Below are positions 43,712-53,545 of a stretch of 64,000 bases of DNA, in pieces. The position numbers and the translations under genes are program-made. The notes beneath the pieces were generated by a model. The model did no database searches. It was not told the DNA's origin and was given only the letters and a program-made list of their open reading frames with translations. Every line of letters starts with the position of its first letter. The stretch's first letter is position 1. This DNA comes from Asaia sp003994335 (GTDB taxonomy: Bacteria > Pseudomonadota > Alphaproteobacteria > Acetobacterales > Acetobacteraceae), in NCBI RefSeq assembly GCF_037151175.1, contig NZ_JBBCOR010000011.1, positions 1 through 64,000 on the forward strand, in the 5' to 3' direction.

Positions 43712-45637
43712 ATGCGCGGACAGGATCTCGATATCATCGCAATAGGGCGTTCTTCGGTCGATCTGTACGGACAGCAGATTGGCGGCCGTCTGGAAGACAT
43801 GGCGAGTTTCAGCAAGGCCGTGGGCGGATGCCCCGCCAATATTGCCATCGGCACCTCACGCCTCGGTCTGAAATCCGGGATCATCACCCGGGTGGGTCAC
43901 GAGCATTTCGGCCGCTTCATCACCGAGCAGTTGCAGCGTGAAGGGGTTTGTACCGATGGCGTGCGCGTCGATCCCGATCGGTTTACGGCGCTGGCCATTC
44001 TGGGCGTACGTGACCGGGAGAATTTCCCGCTCCTGTTCTATCGCACCGATTGCGCCGATGCGGCTCTCGATGAGGATGATATCGATCCGGCGCTGATTGC
44101 GCGCACCAAAGCGGTCGTCGTAACCGGCACGCATTTTTCGCGCCCTGCCTCGGCCAGGGCACAGCGCAAGGCGATGGATCTCGTGCACGAACATGGCGGC
44201 AAGGTCGTGTTCGATGTGGATTATCGACCCAATCTCTGGGGGCTTGCCGGTATCGGGGACGGGGAATCACGCTATGTGAAATCCGAGAATGTCACCCGTC
44301 ATCTCATGACGATCCTGCCTCATTGCGACCTGATCGTGGGTACGGAAGAAGAGCTGCATATTGCAGGCGGTAGCGAGGACACGCTTGAGGCCATTCGCGC
44401 CATACGGGCCGTGTCCGATGGGACCATCGTGTGCAAACGCGGCCCTATGGGCTGCGTCGTGTTCGAAGGGCCTATTCCGCAATCCCTGGAAGACGGTATT
44501 TCTGGCCCCGGTTTTCCGGTCGAGGTTTATAACACGCTGGGCGCAGGGGATGCTTTCATGTCCGGCTTCCTGCGTGGCTGGGTGCGCGGCGAGAAGATTG
44601 TCGAATGCTGCCGCTTCGCCAATGCCTGCGGTGCTTTTGCAGTGTCGCGTCTTCTCTGCTCGTCGGAAATCCCGACCTGGGAAGAGCTGAGCTATTTCCT
44701 GGAAAAGGGCAGCACCCATCGTGCCCTGCGCCGTGACGAGGCCATCAACCATCTTCACTGGGTCACGACGCGTCGCGCGCAGACCACGCCCATCATGGCG
44801 CTCGCTTGCGATCACCGTCTCCAGCTCGAGGAAATCGCGACAGCCGCCGGCGCTTCTTTCGACCGTATCCCGAAATTCAAGACGCTGGCAGTTGCGGCCG
44901 CAAAATCCGTGGCGCAGGGTCGGCCCGGCTTTGGGGTGTTCATGGACGGGCGCTACGGTCAGGACGCTTTGTTCGAAGCGTCTCATGCCGGGCTCTGGAC
45001 CGCCCGCCCAATCGAGAAAACAGGGTCGCGCCCGCTCGATTTCGAATGTGGCGGCTCGATTGGGGCGCATCTGGTGGAATGGCCCGGCGAGCAGGTCATT
45101 AAATGCCTGTGCTTCTACCATCCCGATGACTCCGAAGAACTCAAGCAGCGTCAGGAACGTGAACTGATCCGCGCGCAGGATGCCTGCCGCAAGCTCGGCA
45201 AGGAAATCCTGATCGAGATCATCGCGGGCAAGAACGGCACCCTGACCTCGGAGACCGTCTCGTCCATTCTCTCGCGTCTCTACGATGTTGGGCTGCGTCC
45301 CGATTGGTGGAAGCTCGAGGGCCAGCGGGACCCCAAGGCCTGGGAAAAGATCGGCGCCGTCATTGAGGCGCGTGATCCGCATTGCCGTGGGGTCGTGATT
45401 TTGGGGCTCGATGCCCCGGCCGAGGAACTGATGGACGCCTTCAAGGCCTCGGCAGCCACGCCCTGGGTCAAGGGCTTCGCCATTGGCCGCACGATCTTCG
45501 CTCAGCCCGCACGGGACTGGCTGGCCGGCAAGACCAGTGACGACCAGGCCGTGGCCGAGATGGCCCGTCGGTTCCAAGCTTTCGTGAATGCCTGGGAGTC
45601 CCGCGATCAGGCGGTGCTTTCCGGGGCCAGCGCGTGA
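43712..45637 (+). CDS. iolC: 5-dehydro-2-deoxygluconokinase with C-terminal DUF2090 domain (IolC)
   Basis: 641 aa. The N-terminal half is a PfkB kinase: substrate-side GGCPANIAIG, then NTLGAGDAFMSGF with the catalytic Asp near residue 280. It phosphorylates 5-dehydro-2-deoxy-D-gluconate. The C-terminal half, from about residue 330 (PIMALACDHRLQLEE, FGVFMDGRYGQDAL), is DUF2090, which resembles class I aldolases and has been proposed to cleave the kinase product; no separate iolJ gene is present here. ATG 43712 follows AGGAG by six bases and is preferred over ATG 43694. First gene of the inositol operon. Confidence 0.92.
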   Translation: MRGQDLDIIAIGRSSVDLYGQQIGGRLEDMASFSKAVGGCPANIAIGTSRLGLKSGIITRVGHEHFGRFITEQLQREGVCTDGVRVDPDRFTALAILGVRDRENFPLLFYRTDCADAALDEDDIDPALIARTKAVVVTGTHFSRPASARAQRKAMDLVHEHGGKVVFDVDYRPNLWGLAGIGDGESRYVKSENVTRHLMTILPHCDLIVGTEEELHIAGGSEDTLEAIRAIRAVSDGTIVCKRGPMGCVVFEGPIPQSLEDGISGPGFPVEVYNTLGAGDAFMSGFLRGWVRGEKIVECCRFANACGAFAVSRLLCSSEIPTWEELSYFLEKGSTHRALRRDEAINHLHWVTTRRAQTTPIMALACDHRLQLEEIATAAGASFDRIPKFKTLAVAAAKSVAQGRPGFGVFMDGRYGQDALFEASHAGLWTARPIEKTGSRPLDFECGGSIGAHLVEWPGEQVIKCLCFYHPDDSEELKQRQERELIRAQDACRKLGKEILIEIIAGKNGTLTSETVSSILSRLYDVGLRPDWWKLEGQRDPKAWEKIGAVIEARDPHCRGVVILGLDAPAEELMDAFKASAATPWVKGFAIGRTIFAQPARDWLAGKTSDDQAVAEMARRFQAFVNAWESRDQAVLSGASA

Positions 45638-45660
45638 CGTCAGGGAAAGAGTACACGGAT

Positions 45661-47517
45661 ATGAAAACCATTCGTCTGACCATGAGCCAGGCTCTCATAC
45701 GGGCCATGATCGCGCAGAAGACCGAGATCGATGGGCGTATCGAGCCCTACTTCGCGGGGGTCTGGGCCATTTTTGGCCATGGCAATGTGGCCGGGATCGG
45801 CGAGGCCCTGCACGGTGCACGCGATGCTCTGCCAACCCTGCGCGGGCATAATGAGCAGGGCATGGTTCATGCGGCGACGGCCTTTGCCAAGGCGTCGCGC
45901 CGCCGTCAGGCGATGGCCTGTACGAGTTCGATCGGCCCGGGCGCGCTGAACATGGTGACGGGCGCTGCGGTTGCGCATGTCAACCGCCTGCCGGTTCTGC
46001 TTCTGCCGGGTGATGTGTTCGCCAATCGTATCCCTGACCCGGTGCTGCAACAGGTCGAGGATTTTGGTGATGGCACCGTGAGTGCAAGCGATGCGTTCCG
46101 CTCGGTCTCTCGTTATTTCGACCGCATCACCCGTCCGGAACAGATCATTCCAGCCTTCCAGCGCGCTATGGCAGTTCTGACCGACCCGGCCGAATGCGGT
46201 CCGGTTACGTTGTCGCTGTGCCAGGACGTGCAGGCCGAGGCCTTTGATTATCCCGAGAGCTTCTTCGCCGAGCGTATCCACCGTGTTCGTCGCCCAGGTG
46301 CCGATGAACGTGAGCTGGAAGAGGCGATTGCCCTCATCAGCCAGTCGCGCAAGCCGCTGGTCATTGCCGGAGGCGGGGTGCTCTATGCCGGGATCGAAAA
46401 GCAGCTTGCGGCTTTCTGCGCGGCCAAGGGTATCCCTGTTGGCGAGACGCAGGCGGGGCGCTCTTCCCTGCCGACCTCCAACAGCCTGAATATGGGCGGG
46501 ATAGGCGTCAGTGGCAGCTCGGCGGCCAATGAGATGGCTGCGGACGCGGATCTCGTGATTGCGGTGGGCACGCGCCTGGCCGATTTCACGACCGGGTCCT
46601 GGGGGCTGTTCTCCAATCCTGACATGAAAATTGTCTCGCTTAACGTGCAGCCTTTCGATGCAACCAAGCATCAGGCCCTCGCCGTGGTGGGCGACGCAGG
46701 CAAGTCCCTTTCAGCGCTCGAAGCCGGTCTGACAGGCTGGAGGGCCGAGAGCAGCTGGACCGGCAAGGCCGAACGCGCCTATCGCCAGTGGATGGAGATT
46801 TCAGCCCGTTATCAGGCATTGCCTGATGCCAGCCAGACGGGTTTGCCGACCGATGCACAGGTTATCGGGGCCGTACAGCGCACAGGGCGGCCCACCGATA
46901 CGGTGGTCTGTGCGGCGGGCGGTCTGCCTGCCGAACTCCAGAAGCACTGGCAGGCTGAGCAGCCCGGCGGCTACCATATGGAATACGGCTTTTCCTGCAT
47001 GGGGTATGAGCTCGCAGGCGCGTTGGGCGTGAAGATGGCCTGCCCCGATCGCGAGGTGATCGTGATGCTGGGCGACGGGTCCTGGCTCATGCTCAATACC
47101 GAGATCGCCACCTCGGTATTGCTCGACCAGAAGCTGATCGTCGTGCTCCTCGATAACCACGGCTATGGCTGCATCAACCGCTTGCAGCAGGAATGCGGTG
47201 GCGCGCCGTTTAATAATCTCTGGGAAGATTGCCGTCAGGTTCGTCCCTTCAAGATCGATTTCGTCCAACTGGCCCATGGCCTGGGCGCGCATGCCGAAAA
47301 AGTCCCTGATTTGCCTTCGCTGACGGCTGCGGTGGAGCGTGCGCGCTCTTCCGATCGTACCACGGTGATCGTGATCGACACCGACCCGGCCCCCACGACG
47401 ACCGATGGGGGCGCCTGGTGGGATGTGGCCGTGCCGGAAATATCGGAGCGCGCGCAGGTCACGAAGGCACGCGAGGGCTATGAGCGCAAGCGTGGCACGC
47501 AGCGCATCGGCAACTAG
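45661..47517 (+). CDS. iolD: 3D-(3,5/4)-trihydroxycyclohexane-1,2-dione hydrolase (IolD)
   Basis: 618 aa ThDP-dependent enzyme that opens the inositol-derived ring. The opening KTIRLTMSQALIR and the glutamate region GHNEQGMVHAATAFA are IolD-specific, and the Mg-ThDP motif GDGSWLMLNTEI with LLDNHGYGC is intact. ATG 45661 matches the conserved start; a GTG at 45634 overlaps iolC and adds nine residues. It follows iolC by 23 bp. Confidence 0.95.
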   Translation: MKTIRLTMSQALIRAMIAQKTEIDGRIEPYFAGVWAIFGHGNVAGIGEALHGARDALPTLRGHNEQGMVHAATAFAKASRRRQAMACTSSIGPGALNMVTGAAVAHVNRLPVLLLPGDVFANRIPDPVLQQVEDFGDGTVSASDAFRSVSRYFDRITRPEQIIPAFQRAMAVLTDPAECGPVTLSLCQDVQAEAFDYPESFFAERIHRVRRPGADERELEEAIALISQSRKPLVIAGGGVLYAGIEKQLAAFCAAKGIPVGETQAGRSSLPTSNSLNMGGIGVSGSSAANEMAADADLVIAVGTRLADFTTGSWGLFSNPDMKIVSLNVQPFDATKHQALAVVGDAGKSLSALEAGLTGWRAESSWTGKAERAYRQWMEISARYQALPDASQTGLPTDAQVIGAVQRTGRPTDTVVCAAGGLPAELQKHWQAEQPGGYHMEYGFSCMGYELAGALGVKMACPDREVIVMLGDGSWLMLNTEIATSVLLDQKLIVVLLDNHGYGCINRLQQECGGAPFNNLWEDCRQVRPFKIDFVQLAHGLGAHAEKVPDLPSLTAAVERARSSDRTTVIVIDTDPAPTTTDGGAWWDVAVPEISERAQVTKAREGYERKRGTQRIGN

Positions 47518-47554
47518 AACAATCTGGCGAATTCCCCTGTTTCAGGAGGCAGAA

Positions 47555-48454
47555 ATGACCATCAAGATCGGCGCCAACCCCATCATCTGGTCGAATGACG
47601 ACATGCAGTCGGTGGGGGCGACCACCACGCTCGAAATGTGTCTCGACCAGGCCCGGAAGGCCGGCATCCAGGGCATGGAACTGGGGCATAAATTCCCCCA
47701 GACCGTGTCCGGGATGAAGGCCGCGCTCGAACCGTTCGGTATGGAATTCATCTCTGGCTGGTGGTCCACCGAACTGCTCACCCGCAGCGCAGATGACGAA
47801 ATCGCCGCGCTCAAGCCGCGCCTCGAATTGCTCAAGGGCATGGGCTGCAAGGTCTGCATCGCCGCCGAAACCTCCAATGCCATTCATGGCCAGATCGACA
47901 CGCCCCTCTCGGCACGTCCCTACCTTCAGCCCGGGGAATGGGCCGAATTCGCAAGGCGCATGACGGTGGTGGCCAGTTTCCTGGCCGATCATGGCATCGA
48001 CCTCGTTTACCACCATCACATGGGCACGGTCGTGCAGTCGCGTGAGGACATTGCGCGTTTCATGGATCTGACAGGTCCCTCGGTGAAGCTGCTGCTCGAT
48101 ACCGGCCATGCCCTCTGGGGCGGCTCGGACCCTGCCGAACTGGCACGCTCCTATCGTGAGCGTATCGGGCATGTTCATGGCAAGGATATCCGTCCGTTCA
48201 AGCGCGCCCAGGCCGATGTGTACGACTGGAGCTTCCTGCGCAGCGTGCTGTCGGGCGTTTTCACCGTGCCTGGCGATGGCTGCATCGATTATGCCCGGGT
48301 AATGCGCGAATTGCCGGATTACGCAGGCTGGATCGTGCTGGAAGCCGAGCAGGACCCCGAACTCGCCAATCCGCTCGTCTATGCCCGTATGGGTCGCAAT
48401 TATCTGATGGATACGCTGATTGCGACCGGCCATATCAAAGGGGCTGCGTCATGA
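47555..48454 (+). CDS. iolE: Myo-inosose-2 dehydratase (IolE)
   Basis: 299 aa TIM-barrel dehydratase that converts 2-keto-myo-inositol to the trihydroxycyclohexane dione used by IolD. The opening IGANPIIWSNDD is the IolE signature; metal-ligand strands are visible in MELGHKFP, VYHHHMGT, LLLDTGHAL and GHVHGKDI. ATG 47555 follows AGGAGG. The stop overlaps the iolB start as ATGA. Confidence 0.94.
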   Translation: MTIKIGANPIIWSNDDMQSVGATTTLEMCLDQARKAGIQGMELGHKFPQTVSGMKAALEPFGMEFISGWWSTELLTRSADDEIAALKPRLELLKGMGCKVCIAAETSNAIHGQIDTPLSARPYLQPGEWAEFARRMTVVASFLADHGIDLVYHHHMGTVVQSREDIARFMDLTGPSVKLLLDTGHALWGGSDPAELARSYRERIGHVHGKDIRPFKRAQADVYDWSFLRSVLSGVFTVPGDGCIDYARVMRELPDYAGWIVLEAEQDPELANPLVYARMGRNYLMDTLIATGHIKGAAS

Positions 48455-49251
48455 GTTCAAAGCTTCTGGTTCATTCGCATCAGCGCGATGACTCAAAACG
48501 CACCGTCTCCGTCACGCCGGAGAGCGCCGGTTGGGGCTATATCGGTTTCAATGTGCGCGCACTCGAGGCAGGAGAACACGTATCTGATCGTACCGGGCCG
48601 AATGAGGTCTGCCTTGTGCTTGTCAGTGGCAAGGCACGCATCATCGGCGCCGGAGAGGATTTCGGCGTGCTGGGCGAGCGCATGGACCCCTTCAGCGGCG
48701 CGCCCTGGTCGGTCTATCTGCCCTCCGGTGCAGAGTGGCGTGTCGAGGCCGAGACCGCGGTGGAACTCGCCGTTTGCGCGTCACCTGCCAAAGGAAAATA
48801 CCCAGCCCGCGTGATCCGTCCCGAGGACGTAGGGGAGCTGACGCGCGGCACGGGTACGAACCAGCGCTTTGTGCGCAATATCCTGCCTGATACGGCAGAG
48901 GCCGAAACGCTTCTGGTGGTCGAAGTGATTACCCCCGGCGGCCACTGGTCCAGCTATCCGCCGCATAAGCACGATACAGATGATTTTCCGAACGAGACCT
49001 ATCTGGAAGAGACTTATTACCATCGCCTGAAACGCGGCAGCGGGTTCGCGCTTCAACGCGTCTACACCAAGGATGGGTCGCTCGATGAGGCCATGGCCGT
49101 GGCCGATCGCGACGTGGTTCTGGTGCCCAAGGGCTATCATCCGGTCGGCGCGCCACACGGGTTCGATCTTTATTATCTCAACGTCATGGCGGGTCCGCGC
49201 CGGGCATGGAAATTCTCCATGGATCCCGACCAGGCCCATCTTCCCTACTGA
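48451..49251 (+). CDS. iolB: 5-deoxy-glucuronate isomerase (IolB)
   Basis: 266 aa double-cupin isomerase that produces 5-dehydro-2-deoxygluconate, the IolC substrate. The C-terminal cupin holds SSYPPHKHD with the metal His pair, the family's LEETYYHRLK and a late VPKGYHPVGAPHG. Coupled to iolE by a 4-bp overlap. Confidence 0.94.
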   Translation: MSSKLLVHSHQRDDSKRTVSVTPESAGWGYIGFNVRALEAGEHVSDRTGPNEVCLVLVSGKARIIGAGEDFGVLGERMDPFSGAPWSVYLPSGAEWRVEAETAVELAVCASPAKGKYPARVIRPEDVGELTRGTGTNQRFVRNILPDTAEAETLLVVEVITPGGHWSSYPPHKHDTDDFPNETYLEETYYHRLKRGSGFALQRVYTKDGSLDEAMAVADRDVVLVPKGYHPVGAPHGFDLYYLNVMAGPRRAWKFSMDPDQAHLPY

Positions 49252-49275
49252 TCCGGAAAAGCGGAGTGCGCTGAC

Positions 49276-50289
49276 ATGACCCTCAAGATTGGTGTTATCG
49301 GCACGGGTGCCATTGGTGAAGACCATATTCGCCGCTGTATGCAGGCCCTCTCGGGCGCGCAGATCGTGGCCGTGACCGATGTGAATCTGGATCGCGCCCG
49401 GCAAGTGGCCGATCAATACGCACCCGGTGCCAAGGTACCCGAAGATGGGGAGGCTCTGATCGCTCTCCCCGAGGTTGAGGCGGTGATCGTCACCTCCTGG
49501 GGTGGTACGCATGCACGCTATGTGCTCGAGGCGATCAGACACGGCAAATATGTTTTTTGTGAAAAGCCGCTGGCGACGACAGCCGCAGATTGTCTGAAGA
49601 TCGTCGAGGCCGAGGCCGCCCATGGCAAGCGTCTCGTTCAGGTCGGGTTCATGCGCCCTTATGATGCAGGGTATCGTGCCCTCAAGGCCCTGATCGACAG
49701 GGGTGAGATCGGCGAAGTGCTGATGATTCATGCCGCCCATCGCAACCAGCGCGTGGGGGCCAATTACAAGACCGATATGGGTATCACCGATACGCTGGTG
49801 CACGAGCTCGATGTATTCCGCTGGATGCTGGGCGATGACTATGTCAGCGCGCAGGTCATTTTCCCACGGCGCAGCGGTATGGCCATGGAGCATATGCGCG
49901 ATCCGCAGATCGTGCTGCTCGAGACGAAAAAAGGCATACGTATCGATGTCGAAATATTCGTGAACTGTCAGTACGGCTATGACATCAAATGCGCAGTGGT
50001 CGGTGAACTGGGCGAGGCAAGCCTGCCCATGCCGCCCGCCGTTGAATTGCGCAAATCTGCCGCGCTTTCTACTGAAATCATGACGGACTGGAAGGAGCGT
50101 TTCATCGCAGCCTATGACGTCGAACTGCAGGATTTCATCAATGGCGTGAAGGCAGGCAAGCTCAACGGCGCAACATCCTGGGACGGTTATTGCGCTTCGG
50201 TGGCCGCCGATGCCTGCGTGAAGGCGCAGGAAAGCGGTCGGATCGAGCCGATTGAAATGTCGGCCCGTCCGGCCCTCTACACGGTCTGA
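49276..50289 (+). CDS. iolG: Inositol 2-dehydrogenase (IolG)
   Basis: 337 aa Gfo/Idh/MocA dehydrogenase for the first step, myo-inositol to 2-keto-myo-inositol with NAD. Rossmann motif IGTGAIGEDH (residues 7-16), the dinucleotide-contact CEKPLAT and the catalytic region VHELDVFRWMLGD with its His-Asp pair are all present. The length equals Bacillus IolG. It is 24 bp after iolB and before the transporter gene. Confidence 0.94.
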   Translation: MTLKIGVIGTGAIGEDHIRRCMQALSGAQIVAVTDVNLDRARQVADQYAPGAKVPEDGEALIALPEVEAVIVTSWGGTHARYVLEAIRHGKYVFCEKPLATTAADCLKIVEAEAAHGKRLVQVGFMRPYDAGYRALKALIDRGEIGEVLMIHAAHRNQRVGANYKTDMGITDTLVHELDVFRWMLGDDYVSAQVIFPRRSGMAMEHMRDPQIVLLETKKGIRIDVEIFVNCQYGYDIKCAVVGELGEASLPMPPAVELRKSAALSTEIMTDWKERFIAAYDVELQDFINGVKAGKLNGATSWDGYCASVAADACVKAQESGRIEPIEMSARPALYTV

Positions 50290-50462
50290 CCTTTCCGGAA
50301 AAAGGAGAGTCAGACCCGAAAACGAGCCGGACGGATCTGCCGCGTCAAACAGGAAGCGGCCCGCTTGCAGCACAGGGCGCACAGGATCCGACAAGAGCTC
50401 ATCTCAACCCGTTCAATGAATATCCCGCCCGGCGATGAAGCGCCGGAGAAGGAGAATCTTCG

Positions 50463-51929
50463 ATGAGAAGAGTAAAAGACGTGGTCATGGTGTCTTCGGA
50501 GCGCCATGATGTGGGCTATGTGCTGCGTATCTGCGCCATCGCTGCCCTGGGCGGTATCCTTTTCGGTTACGATACCTCGGTGATCTCGGGGGCGATTTCC
50601 CCCCTGCAGGAGTATTTTCACCTTTCTCCCGCACAGACTGGCTGGGCGGTGTCCAACGTTGTCATCGGCTGCATGGTCGGTGCGATGATCTCGGGTACAA
50701 TGGCCGATCGTCTGGGTCGGCGCATGACCCTTTTCATCTGCGCCCTTCTGTTCAGCCTGCAATCCGTGGGAACGGCGCTCGCGACTGATTTCACATGGTT
50801 CGTGGTCTATCGCATGCTGGGCGGTATCGCTGTGGGCGTCGCCTCGGCAGTCTCCCCCATGTACATGTCTGAGGTTTCGCCCAAGGACATGCGTGGCCGT
50901 GCGCTCAGCATGGAACAGTTCGCGATCGTGTTTGGTCAGGTCGTGGTATTCATCGTCAATTACCTGATCGCGCGCTCTGCCACGCCGGAATGGCTGCTCG
51001 ACATGGGGTGGCGCTGGATGTTCGGCTCGGAAATCGTGCCCTGTATCCTGTTCTGCGCCACGATCTTCTTCATTCCGGAATCACCGCGCTGGCATGTGCT
51101 CAAGGGTCGGCATGACGAGGCGCTCAAGACGCTTACCCGTATTTCCAACGAGCATCACGCCCGTAACCTTCACGCCGAAATCAAGCAGTCCCTGGGCGCA
51201 GTCGCGCAATCCTCGCTTGGCTTCACCAAGGTTCTAGGCGACGCGCGTGCACGCTGGATCATTTTCGTGGGGGCCAGCATCGCCGCCCTTCAGCAGGTCA
51301 CGGGCATCAACGTCATGATGTACTACGCCCCGATGGTGCTGAAATCGACCAGCGGCAGTCTCCAGGCCGCCCTGTTCCAGACAATCTGGATCGGTTTCGC
51401 CCTGCTGGCCGGCTGCGTCATCGGCGCGTGGATCGTTGATCGTCATGGTCGCAAGCCACTCATGCTCTGGGGCTCGATTGGCATGGTGCTCGGTCTGCTT
51501 GTGGTGTCCTGGGGGCTTTACACCCAGTCCACCGGGCTCATGGCGCTCTCGGGCATGCTCGTCTTCATGCTCATGTTCGGCCTTTCCTGGGGGCCTGTAT
51601 GCTGGATCCTGATTTCCGAGATCTTCCCCAATCGCTTCCGTGCCGTCGGCATCAGTCTGGCCGTGACATCGCAATGGGGCATGAATTTCGTGGTTAGCCA
51701 GTTCTTCCCGATGCTGAGCGAGAATAAATATCTCTCCGAGCAGTTCCATGGCGCCTTCTCGATGTGGCTGTTCGCGATCCTGGGCCTGTTCGCCCTGTGG
51801 TTCGTGATGAAGTTTGTGCCCGAAACCAAGGGCGTTGCGCTGGAAAAGATCGAGGACACGATGATCAATCATCGCACGCTCTCTGCGGCATCCTCTTCGG
51901 TCGCCAGCAATTCGACCCGTCACGTCTGA
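50463..51929 (+). CDS. MFS sugar porter, probable myo-inositol transporter (IolT-like)
   Basis: 488 aa with 12 hydrophobic segments and the full set of sugar-porter marks: GYDTSVISGAI in helix 1, ADRLGRRM, PESPRWHVLKGR, the LQQVTGINVMMYYAP motif of helix 7, DRHGRKPLM and PETKG near the C-terminus. Family members move myo-inositol or hexoses with protons. The operon position directly after iolG makes inositol the likely substrate. The 173-bp gap upstream is the longest in the operon and contains a weak half-match (ATGAATATCC) to the operator-like motif. Confidence 0.9.
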   Translation: MRRVKDVVMVSSERHDVGYVLRICAIAALGGILFGYDTSVISGAISPLQEYFHLSPAQTGWAVSNVVIGCMVGAMISGTMADRLGRRMTLFICALLFSLQSVGTALATDFTWFVVYRMLGGIAVGVASAVSPMYMSEVSPKDMRGRALSMEQFAIVFGQVVVFIVNYLIARSATPEWLLDMGWRWMFGSEIVPCILFCATIFFIPESPRWHVLKGRHDEALKTLTRISNEHHARNLHAEIKQSLGAVAQSSLGFTKVLGDARARWIIFVGASIAALQQVTGINVMMYYAPMVLKSTSGSLQAALFQTIWIGFALLAGCVIGAWIVDRHGRKPLMLWGSIGMVLGLLVVSWGLYTQSTGLMALSGMLVFMLMFGLSWGPVCWILISEIFPNRFRAVGISLAVTSQWGMNFVVSQFFPMLSENKYLSEQFHGAFSMWLFAILGLFALWFVMKFVPETKGVALEKIEDTMINHRTLSAASSSVASNSTRHV

Positions 51930-51945
51930 GCAGGAGAACAGGATC

Positions 51946-53067
51946 ATGCGCAAATCTCTTCGCGTCGGTCTGATCGGCACCGGTTTCATGGGCAAGGCAC
52001 ATGCCTTGTCCTATCAGGCCGCCGGCAGTGTCTTCGATGATATCTCCAGACCCGTTCTGCATGCGGTGGCCGATATCGACGGCGCCCGGGCCGAGCAGTT
52101 CAGGAATCAGTTCGGCTTTCAGAAAGCCATGACGGAATGGCGGGACCTGGTTGCGGACCCGGAGATCGATATCGTCTCGATTACCACACCGACCCTGTTC
52201 CATAAGGAAATGGCGCTTGCCGCCATCGCCGCAGGCAAGCATGTGCATTGTGAAAAGCCGCTGGCCGTCAGCGCCGCCGATGCACAGGAAATGATGCTTG
52301 CTGCCGAGAAGGCGGGGGTGCGAACCGCCAGTGGGTTCAATTACCTCAAGAACCCTCTGCTCAAATATGCGCGCGAGATGATTGCTTCGGGGGAATTGGG
52401 CGAAATCACCGATTTCAACGGGATCCACGCCGAGGGTTTCATGGCCGATCCCGAAACACCCTGGTCGTGGCGCTGTGACCCGGCGGGCGGGCAGGGGGCG
52501 ATAGCAGATGTGGGCAGCCATATCATCGCCATCGCACGCTTTCTGCTCGGGCCGGTTTCGCAGGTTTTCGCCCAGCTCGACACGCCCATCAAGACGCGAC
52601 CGGTCAGGCAGGGGGCCGCCGAGCGCAAGGAGGTGGGGGTGGATGACATTGCCCGCATGATCGTGTCGTTCGAGCGCGGATGCTCGGGAACGTTGCAGGC
52701 CAACTGGCTTGCGACGGGTCGCAACATGCAACTCGCCTTTCAGATCTCCGGCAGCAAGGGAACGCTTGCCTTCAGTCAGGAGCGCATGAACGAACTGCAT
52801 TACTACAAGGTTGGCGAGAACTCCCGTAGCAACGGGTTCCGGGTCATCGAGTCCGGTCCGCAACATGCACCTTACGGCGCCTTCTGCGTTGCGGGTGGCC
52901 ATCATCTGGGCTTCAACGATCTCAAGACGATCGAAATGGCAGAGTTCATCCGCGCCATCGATCAGAACCGCGCGGCAAGCCCGGATTTCCGTGAAGCCTG
53001 GGAAGTGCAGCGCCTGATCGATGCGGCCGTGATGTCCCATAAGGACCGCAGCTGGCTCACGCTCTGA
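51946..53067 (+). CDS. Second Gfo/Idh/MocA oxidoreductase, likely inositol-isomer dehydrogenase
   Basis: 373 aa. Rossmann motif LIGTGFMGKAH, HCEKPLAVS, and a C-terminal alpha/beta domain with WSWRCDPAGGQGAIADVGSH, where the catalytic Asp-x-x-x-His usually lies. Longer than IolG by 36 residues and of a different subgroup. In inositol operons such extra paralogues often oxidise scyllo-inositol or another isomer. It starts 16 bp after the transporter stop, in the operon. Confidence 0.88.
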   Translation: MRKSLRVGLIGTGFMGKAHALSYQAAGSVFDDISRPVLHAVADIDGARAEQFRNQFGFQKAMTEWRDLVADPEIDIVSITTPTLFHKEMALAAIAAGKHVHCEKPLAVSAADAQEMMLAAEKAGVRTASGFNYLKNPLLKYAREMIASGELGEITDFNGIHAEGFMADPETPWSWRCDPAGGQGAIADVGSHIIAIARFLLGPVSQVFAQLDTPIKTRPVRQGAAERKEVGVDDIARMIVSFERGCSGTLQANWLATGRNMQLAFQISGSKGTLAFSQERMNELHYYKVGENSRSNGFRVIESGPQHAPYGAFCVAGGHHLGFNDLKTIEMAEFIRAIDQNRAASPDFREAWEVQRLIDAAVMSHKDRSWLTL

Positions 53068-53078
53068 GCGACGTCTCA

Positions 53079-53099
53079 CCCCCGTGCATGGCACGGGGG
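53079..53099 (+). repeat. Perfect 9-bp hairpin inside the inositol operon
   Basis: CCCCCGTGC and GCACGGGGG flank the loop ATG in the 59-bp gap between the second dehydrogenase and the tautomerase gene. No U run follows, so it is more likely an mRNA-stabilising or processing hairpin than a terminator. Confidence 0.6.
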
Positions 53100-53126
53100 C
53101 ATGAATTCTGAAAACAGGGAAACACA

Positions 53127-53516
53127 ATGCCGCTTCTGCATTTCCATGTCGTCGAAGGGCGCAGCGAGAGCGATATCAAGGCCATGCTCGATGCAGCGCA
53201 TGAAGCCATGCTCGAAACCTTTGAGGTCCCCCGAGGGGATCGCTATCAGATCGTCTCGGAGCACAAGAAGACCCATCTGATCGTCGAGGATACCGGGCTG
53301 GATATACCGAGAACCGAGAAGGTATTACTTCTGCAGATGTTCACACGTCCGCGTGGCGATCAGAAGAACGCCGAATTCTACAAGAATTTGACCGATCGTT
53401 TGCAGGCGAGCTGTGCTATGCAGCCTTCTGACGTCATGGTCTCGGTTGTAGAGAATAACGACGCGCACTGGTCGTTCGGTCATGGACGGGCGCAGTTTCT
53501 GACGGGCGAGCTCTAG
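53127..53516 (+). CDS. Tautomerase-superfamily protein
   Basis: 129 aa with Pro directly after Met (MPLLHFHVVEG), the catalytic N-terminal Pro of the 4-oxalocrotonate tautomerase superfamily. The length suits the double-unit MIF/MSAD-like or trimeric subgroup. The reaction is unknown; in an inositol operon a keto-enol step on a diketo or deoxy-keto intermediate is conceivable. Located 59 bp after the dehydrogenase and 29 bp before the isomerase gene. Confidence 0.8.
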   Translation: MPLLHFHVVEGRSESDIKAMLDAAHEAMLETFEVPRGDRYQIVSEHKKTHLIVEDTGLDIPRTEKVLLLQMFTRPRGDQKNAEFYKNLTDRLQASCAMQPSDVMVSVVENNDAHWSFGHGRAQFLTGEL

Positions 53517-53545
53517 ACCGTCATTCTCACGGGAGAAGAACGTCC

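Noticed and set aside
48781..50394. 537-codon open frame on the - strand across iolB and iolG
   Set aside because: Antisense shadow of two strongly supported genes; the translation is rich in His, Arg and Gly without any domain pattern.
51865..53127. 420-codon open frame on the - strand
   Set aside because: Antisense to the second Gfo/Idh/MocA gene; no motif.
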